Part shown: piece after piece, positions 60,878 to 64,000 of the stretch
Numbering within the stretch: position 1 is the stretch's first letter
Layout: the number at the start of each line of letters is the position of its first letter
NCBI GenBank assembly: GCA_041940025.1
Contig: JBGTSY010000006.1
Span: forward strand, 62,001-126,000
From: UBA5859 sp041940025
GTDB lineage: Bacteria > Pseudomonadota > Gammaproteobacteria > UBA5859
Reading direction: 5' to 3'
DNA: 64,000 nt
The notes under the pieces: generated by a model
Database searches by the model: none
The model's input: only the letters and a program-made list of their open reading frames with translations
What the model was told of the DNA's origin: nothing
Made by a program: the position numbers and the translations under genes

Positions 60878-61687
60878 TCATCCGAAAATGATGTTTCTCA
60901 TTGAAATTGAGCCAGCATCGAAACCCTCGGTTGGAAACCTAATGTGATCTTTTTCATGTGCAGCCCCCGCTGCGTAAATCAGTGGTAACCAGTGCTCTGG
61001 CGTGGGGTGAGCACGCTGCGCGTCAGCCGTATGCGGGTAGATCGATAAAAGTGCTTCGATATCATGTGTGAGTATGATTTGCTTAACGGCTTCGTCAAAA
61101 CGACTGGCCCAATCAGGCGTGACAGCGGTATCGAAGTGCATCTGATCGATAGCATTTTGCAGGTTATGAACGCAATTTCCGCTGGCGAAAATAAGAACAT
61201 TCTGATCCCGCAATTTGGCGAGTGATTGTCCAATTTCATAGTGCTGAACAATATTAAGGTTGCGGTTGATACTAAGCTGCACAACAGGGACGTCTGCTTC
61301 TGCATACATCCAGCGCAAAACTGACCAGATGCCGTGATCCAATCCCCAATCTTCACTAAGCTGTACGCGCTCTTTGCCGAGGAGTTCACGTACCGACTCG
61401 GCAAGTCCAGGGTGTCCCGGTGCGGGATACTCAAGTTCATAAAGCGGCCGTGGAAAGCCACCAAAATCATGCAGGATCGGAGGATGAAGGTGTGACGTCA
61501 GATAAGTGCCGCTGACGTACCAGTGTGCCGATATGGCCAAAATAGCCGCAGGCTTTGGTACGTAGTTCCGGAGGGTGACAAAGCCGCGGCTCCATTGGTT
61601 GTCTTGGGCGGCATTCATGGGGCTGCCGTGACCAACAAAAACTGCGGGCATTCGATCAGCGGATGAGTTGTGTTCTTTTTCGATCAT
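60878..61687 (-). CDS. ygiD: LigB-family extradiol dioxygenase, YgiD-like
   Basis: The 269-residue protein has AVFVGHGSPMNAA (metal His), AAILAISAHWYVSGTYLTSH (second metal His), HDFGGFPRPLYELEYPAPG, WGLDHGIWSVLRWMYAEADV (active-site His), and RAHPTPEHWLPLIYAAGA. These match 4,5-DOPA-type extradiol dioxygenases of the YgiD/LigB class. It probably opens an aromatic diol ring with oxygen. It is the last gene of a leftward set with a YqjG-like and a DoxX protein, a common grouping for quinone and aromatic stress handling. Confidence 0.9.
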   Translation of the reverse strand: MIEKEHNSSADRMPAVFVGHGSPMNAAQDNQWSRGFVTLRNYVPKPAAILAISAHWYVSGTYLTSHLHPPILHDFGGFPRPLYELEYPAPGHPGLAESVRELLGKERVQLSEDWGLDHGIWSVLRWMYAEADVPVVQLSINRNLNIVQHYEIGQSLAKLRDQNVLIFASGNCVHNLQNAIDQMHFDTAVTPDWASRFDEAVKQIILTHDIEALLSIYPHTADAQRAHPTPEHWLPLIYAAGAAHEKDHIRFPTEGFDAGSISMRNIIFG

Positions 61688-61745
61688 CTTTGGCTCCTGT
61701 CAGGTAAGTCCGTTGTTCATGTCAATGCTGCTGCCAAACGAGCGG

Positions 61746-62711
61746 TCAGTCTGACCACAATTCCTGCGGGCCGAGCGGGACGATAGCGGAAGGGTTCAGT
61801 GCTCGAATAGAGTAGTATCCCGTTTTAATGTGCTCTGCTGAGACTGTTTCCGCAATGCCCGGCAGGTCATAGATACGTTTAAGATAGGCAGTGAGATTCC
61901 CATAGTCGCGAAGCGGGCGAAGATTGGTCTTAAAAAGGCCATGATATGCAAGATCAAAACGGATCAGGGTGACGAATGCTCGGACATCTGCCTCGGTAAG
62001 ACGCTCGCCAACTAGGTAGCGGTGATTGTCGAGTCGCCGATTCATCCAATCCAGACTATCAAATACCTCGTGAACAGCCCGTTCATAGGCTATTTGGGTT
62101 GTGGCAAAACCGGCACGGTAGACGCCATTGTTGAAACTGTCGTAAAGACGATCATTGACCTTGTCGATTTCCGAGCGCAGTTCCATCGGGTAGAGATCGA
62201 TGTTCTCCTGGGCCAGACGACCAAATCCGTCATTGAGCATACGAATGATGTCGGATGATTCATTGTTGACGATGGTCTCTTGATGCTTGTCCCAAAGCAC
62301 AGGGACTGTGATCTGACCGGTGTAATCGGACTTGGCGCGCAGGTAAATCTGGTAAAGATATTCAGCGCCGTACAGTGGATCTGGCTGGATCCCAGGAAGG
62401 ACACTGTTCTCGTCTCCAAAGCGCCAGACCTTCTCAGTCGGGCGGGGATCCAGCACAGTAACCGAAATAACGTCTTCCAAACCCTTAAGTTTGCGAGTCA
62501 TTAAGGTGCGCGAGGCCCAGGGGCAAATCAGTGCAACATATAAGTGGTAGCGGTCGGGTTGTGCGACGAATCCACCTTGACCGGTAGGTCCTGGGTGACC
62601 ATCAATCGTGATCCAGTTGCGAAATTGGGACTGCTCTCTGACAAACCCCCCTTCATCATCGGTTCCCTGCACAGGATGAAAATCTTTCGCCCATTGGCCG
62701 TTAATTAACAT
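61746..62711 (-). CDS. yqjG: Glutathionyl-hydroquinone reductase, YqjG/PcpF-like
   Basis: The 321-residue Xi-class glutathione transferase has the catalytic motif VALICPWASRTLMTRKLKGL (CPWA). The GSH-site loop is TVPVLWDKHQETIVNNESSD. The helical C-terminal domain has RYLVGERLTEADVRAFVTLI and RFDLAYHGLFKTNL. These enzymes reduce glutathionyl-hydroquinones with GSH and protect against quinones. It is 58 bases upstream of the ygiD-like gene, probably one operon with DoxX in front. Confidence 0.93.
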   Translation of the reverse strand: MLINGQWAKDFHPVQGTDDEGGFVREQSQFRNWITIDGHPGPTGQGGFVAQPDRYHLYVALICPWASRTLMTRKLKGLEDVISVTVLDPRPTEKVWRFGDENSVLPGIQPDPLYGAEYLYQIYLRAKSDYTGQITVPVLWDKHQETIVNNESSDIIRMLNDGFGRLAQENIDLYPMELRSEIDKVNDRLYDSFNNGVYRAGFATTQIAYERAVHEVFDSLDWMNRRLDNHRYLVGERLTEADVRAFVTLIRFDLAYHGLFKTNLRPLRDYGNLTAYLKRIYDLPGIAETVSAEHIKTGYYSIRALNPSAIVPLGPQELWSD

Positions 62712-62793
62712 TTTAAATCTCCTTACACTATTTTTTTTCTCAAGTTAAGCCGGGACACAGGCTCCCGGCTTAATCGAACCGATACATATAAAC

Positions 62794-63231
62794 TCAGACT
62801 TTGGATAACATGGCATCAAGCGAACCTCGACCTGCACCACTGATAACAAGGGCAACCGATGCAGCCAGTAATGCCAAACCAAATTCGTAGCCGTTATTAC
62901 TCATGAACAAGCCGTTACCGATATGCACGGCAAGGATAGCGACGATCATCGTAAAGGCGAGCACTGCGGCTGCAGGGCGAACCAACAGCCCCAGAATGAG
63001 GGCTAGACCGCCAAAAAACTCTGCGCTGCCGGCGAGTAATGCCATCAGATAGCCGGGGTTAAGGCTAATCGAGGCCATCCATTGAGCAGTACCTTCCAGA
63101 CCGTACCCGCCAAACCAACCAAACAATTTTTGTGCGCCGTGGGCGACAAAAATGATGCCCACCGGGATACGTAGAGCCATTGGGTTCAAATGGTTTTCGG
63201 TTGCGATAATTTTTTTCACAAACGTTTTCAT
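62794..63231 (-). CDS. DoxX-family membrane protein
   Basis: The 145-residue protein has four hydrophobic segments: RIPVGIIFVAHGAQKLFGWF, GYLMALLAGSAEFFGGLALI, AAAVLAFTMIVAILAVHI, and FGLALLAASVALVISGAG. RIPVGIIFVAHGAQKLFGWFGG is the DoxX family start. It is the first gene of the leftward set and divergent from the LysR gene, so that regulator probably controls it. Members act in thiol or quinone redox stress. A GGTG-type RBS lies just before the ATG. Confidence 0.9.
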   Translation of the reverse strand: MKTFVKKIIATENHLNPMALRIPVGIIFVAHGAQKLFGWFGGYGLEGTAQWMASISLNPGYLMALLAGSAEFFGGLALILGLLVRPAAAVLAFTMIVAILAVHIGNGLFMSNNGYEFGLALLAASVALVISGAGRGSLDAMLSKV

Positions 63232-63536
63232 AATTTCACCTCTAAAGTTTTACAGTAGTGATTTGATTCAGTATCAGTCTGATTCCTGTGATTGTGGGTA
63301 AGCGCACTGACTCGCAGTGGTGGTCAGTAGCTGACATCTGTTGATCAATATGCCTATCTGTTTGTCTAGGCCTCCTGTCACAGTAATTTTCATCGTGGAT
63401 CTCCTGGTTTTAACAGTGTTTAAAAAGTCGCCTTGCGGCGGAACCGGCGTGTTCCGAATTCGAGAGTGACTTTACTTGTTCAAGAAAATGAGATAAATAA
63501 GCGATTGAGAAAATAACTATACCGAAATACGGAATA
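63232..63536. other. Divergent promoter region DoxX / LysR
   Basis: About 305 bases between the leftward DoxX gene and the rightward LysR gene. It should hold both promoters and LysR-type sites. No coding frame or RNA was recognised. Confidence 0.4.
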
Positions 63537-64000
63537 ATGGATCGATTTCAGGAAATGCAAACTTTTTGTGCCGTGGTGGACGCGGGTAGTTTTGTCAAAG
63601 CCGCAGAACTTCTGCACATGTCAAAACCAGCGGTGTCTCGTCATGTGGCGGATATGGAGGCTCGGCTTGGCGTGCGACTGTTGCATCGAACCACGCGGCG
63701 CTTATCTCTCACGGAGGAGGGAGCCGTGTTCTACAGTCGCTGTCGTGAATTGCTCAGCGGTCTTGAGGAGGCAGAATCTGAGCTCAGTTCTCGCAGTGGT
63801 GCGGCACGTGGGCTACTGAGGGTGAACGTGCCGGTCTCCTTTGGCGTACAGACTCTCGCACCCCTCTGGAGTGTCTTTCATGATTTGTACCCTCAGGTGC
63901 GGCTCGAGATCGGACTCTTTGATCGTGTTGTGGACGTGGTGGAGGAGGGCTACGATTTGGCTATCCGCATTGCCACGCTGCCTGATTCATCTCTGGTCAG
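63537..64000 (+). CDS. LysR-family regulator, cut by the window edge
   Basis: About 154 residues are visible from ATG 63537 and the gene continues past the end. The N-terminal helix-turn-helix is MDRFQEMQTFCAVVDAGSFV, KAAELLHMSKPAVSRHVADM, EARLGVRLLHRTTRRLSLT. The start of the ligand-binding domain follows (GLLRVNVPVSFGVQTLAPLW, YDLAIRIATLPDSSLV). It is a typical CrgA/AaeR-like branch. It is divergent from the DoxX-YqjG-YgiD set and is likely its regulator, as seen in related quinone-responsive clusters. Confidence 0.92.
   Translation, partial: MDRFQEMQTFCAVVDAGSFVKAAELLHMSKPAVSRHVADMEARLGVRLLHRTTRRLSLTEEGAVFYSRCRELLSGLEEAESELSSRSGAARGLLRVNVPVSFGVQTLAPLWSVFHDLYPQVRLEIGLFDRVVDVVEEGYDLAIRIATLPDSSLV

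Noticed and set aside
1..64000. CRISPR array, rRNA or tRNA genes
   Set aside because: No regularly spaced short repeats and no cloverleaf or rRNA signatures were noticed on reading; a dedicated tRNA scan was not possible.

Overview
The window reads as a chromosomal segment of a marine or saline, probably hydrocarbon-using gammaproteobacterium. The housekeeping anchor is the divergent xseA / guaB-guaA locus (22.0-26.6 kb). A glycine-methylation route to glycine betaine with a BCCT transporter suggests salt stress, and an AlkB-type alkane monooxygenase suggests alkane use. A species cannot be named from the sequence alone. Much of the rest is accessory DNA: metal-resistance islands, an integron and many broken mobile elements.

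Layout. (1) 0-7.1 kb is a graveyard of fragments: a truncated spondin-domain protein, a coiled-coil fragment, the C-terminal half of a CusA-type pump, YnfA and methyltransferase pieces, and a cut Tn3-family transposase. They surround a mercury uptake set (merR, merT, merP, GDCCVxC protein) that has no merA and whose merR is coupled to a DUF4143 ATPase. (2) 7.7-17.7 kb is a copper/silver unit: a Cys-rich periplasmic protein, then a MerR regulator, copA, a cupredoxin, a DUF2933 protein and cusCBA, apparently one operon from a metal-type promoter at 8152-8183. A two-component system (18.0-20.2 kb) and a PEP-CTERM-like protein follow. (3) 22.0-26.6 kb is core: xseA, guaB, guaA. (4) 26.6-31.5 kb is an insertion hotspot behind guaA: the guaA 3' end is duplicated at 28.1 kb, framing an intact fic gene and followed by a decayed second fic. 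Then come a RAYT remnant, an arsR-arsI-arsC operon and an IS110-family remnant. (5) 31.5-41.8 kb is an integron. The integrase reads rightward from 40.42 kb; about eleven cassettes read leftward. They include DUF3800, two GNATs, a TIR protein, a metallopeptidase-like lipoprotein and several exported or membrane unknowns. A group IIC-type intron sits in one attC, and a 181-bp cassette with no gene occurs three times.

(6) 42.2-49.2 kb: a dead toxin with a two-domain antitoxin; a LysR-alkB module lying between the N-terminal and C-terminal remnants of an IS91-family transposase; and a SulP transporter. (7) 49.8-53.1 kb: glycine betaine synthesis (two methyltransferases) and a BCCT transporter. 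(8) 53.8-60.6 kb: a zinc-starvation cluster (G3E GTPase, DUF1826, AztD-like lipoprotein, His-rich outer-membrane protein, ZnuA, ZnuB, Zur) with Zur-like operators at both ends and no ATPase gene. (9) 60.9-64.0 kb: YgiD-like dioxygenase, YqjG-like glutathionyl-hydroquinone reductase, DoxX protein and a divergent LysR regulator cut by the window edge.

The strongest candidates for something new are the thrice-repeated gene-less cassette with its internal mirror of the attC arm, the TIR cassette with a polar heptad-repeat stalk, the zinc cluster lacking its ATPase, and the tandem guaA/fic unit.
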